A stretch of 33,289 nt of DNA, from assembly GCA_036897485.1 (NCBI GenBank), contig JAYMTF010000583.1, forward strand, positions 1 to 33,289, read 5' to 3'. Positions 32,755 to 33,289 of the stretch are shown piece after piece. The stretch comes from Pelargonium nanum (lineage: Eukaryota > Streptophyta > Magnoliopsida > Geraniales > Geraniaceae). The position numbers were made by a program, and so were the translations under genes. The notes under the pieces are model-generated. The model worked only from the letters and a program-made list of their open reading frames with translations, was not told the origin of the DNA and did not search any database. Position 1 is the first letter of the stretch; each line of letters opens with the position of its first letter.

Positions 32755-32862
32755 TTTCTTCTTTGTTTTTGGATCTGTGAAACAAAAAACTGAAATGGAA
32801 GGAAAGGAGACGACTAAGAGGATTTTAATATTTGCTTCGGGTTGCGAATTTTATTTTGTCAT

Positions 32863-32898
32863 CGACGTCACTGACTCGTTTTTGTTCGTCCACGTGGA
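32863..32898 (-). promoter_or_regulatory. bZIP-type elements upstream of SEC61G
   Basis: TGACGTCG (32863-32870, reverse strand) is a C-box/CRE-like site and TCCACGTGGA (32889-32898) is a palindromic G-box. They lie 109-144 bases upstream of the start codon. Such sites are bound by plant bZIP factors, including those of the unfolded-protein response; the link to ER stress here is inference. Confidence 0.45.
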
Positions 32899-33110
32899 AT
32901 CAGTAACTGATATGAAGTGATATAATACCCACCAAACGTCGTCGTGTTTTCAGCATAGTGAGGGAAACGTGCCGCTATTGTTTCTAAAGGCTTGTTTGGT
33001 GTATGTATTTTGAGACGGAAGATTCTTTGATAAAATGTGGCTGAAAAAATTATTTTAAAAATGATTAATTGCCAAAATAGAAAAATTTGAATGATAACAT
33101 AAGTATAAGC

Positions 33111-33149
33111 AAGTAGGTCGACTTGATAAAGTTCATGGTCGACCTACTT
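33111..33149. repeat. Perfect 12-bp inverted repeat with GTCGACC core
   Basis: AAGTAGGTCGAC (33111-33122) and GTCGACCTACTT (33138-33149) are exact reverse complements separated by 15 bases. The core is the same as in the cluster at 1833-2082. Confidence 0.9.
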
Positions 33150-33238
33150 ATCATAAGTGACAATCATCCTGCTCAACTACTTACAAACACCTATGTGGTG
33201 GACCTTCACATTTTTAGGGTGGTCAACCTACTATCTAT

Positions 33239-33289
33239 TACTCCCTCCGTCCCAAAATGAGTGTCCTGTTTTCATTTTTTGCAAAAATT
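33239..33289. mobile_element. Stowaway MITE end, cut by the window edge
   Basis: After a TA (33239-33240) comes CTCCCTCCGTCCCAAAATGA, the canonical Stowaway end, followed by GTGTCC and a T-rich interior resembling the MITE at 29707. The other end lies outside the window. Confidence 0.85.

Larger units (their letters stand above)
32755..33240. other. SEC61G promoter and repeat-containing flank
   Basis: The first part is the SEC61G leader and promoter, with bZIP-type elements at 32863-32898. Beyond about 33000 the DNA is AT-rich and contains the GGTCGACC inverted repeat (33111-33149) and related GGTGGACC/GGTCAACC strings up to 33229. No gene is seen. Confidence 0.5.

Noticed and set aside
1-33289. 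CRISPR arrays, bacterial operons, phage or virus-derived genes
   Set aside because: None seen; all genes are plant nuclear genes with spliceosomal introns or plant-family intronless genes.

Overview
This window is nuclear DNA from a flowering plant, most likely a eudicot. The protein-coding genes have plant-specific architectures: a TOM20 with its membrane anchor at the C-terminus, a plastid L27, fasciclin-like proteins and an IRX15-type DUF579 protein. Introns are short and T-rich with GT-AG (occasionally GC-AG) borders. Intergenic DNA is AT-rich and holds Stowaway MITEs and tRNA-derived SINEs. I cannot name the species. All exon boundaries were read by eye from splice signals and reading phase.

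Layout. Bases 1-3500 are gene-free and repeat-rich: a SINE with target-site duplications, a degenerate relative, a truncated SINE, and a cluster of GGTCGACC motifs. Forward genes follow: TOM20 (3668-6516), a Sua5/YciO/YrdC-domain gene (6927-10880), and a large Ig-like/multi-pass membrane protein gene of unknown function (11540-16133). Next come two intronless reverse-strand FAS1 (fasciclin-like) genes in tandem (16350-17468 and 18049-18858). After about 1.9 kb of intergenic DNA there is an intronless ribonucleotide reductase R2 gene (20796-21788). A seven-exon gene for a 173-residue protein I do not recognise follows (22155-25709), then a tRNA-Leu(AAG)-like gene with an odd acceptor stem (25998-26076) and a 3 x 58 bp tandem repeat. 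The rest holds an intronless reverse-strand IRX15-like gene (26873-27754), plastid ribosomal L27 (28738-30515) with a MITE in intron 1, and SEC61 gamma on the reverse strand (32408-32754). The window ends inside another Stowaway MITE.

The genes do not form a pathway. They are a normal plant mix of housekeeping genes (mitochondrial import, ER translocon, plastid translation, dNTP synthesis) and cell-wall genes (FAS1 pair, IRX15-like). I saw no bacterial-type gene cluster, virus or complete autonomous transposon. The items most worth a second look are a perfect palindromic E2F-type site upstream of the first FAS1 gene, two GC-AG introns in adjacent genes (one with a nearby GT donor that would create a stop), the defective-looking tRNA-Leu, the clustered GGTCGACC repeats, the repeat-built tail on L27, and the undescribed Ig/multi-TM protein.
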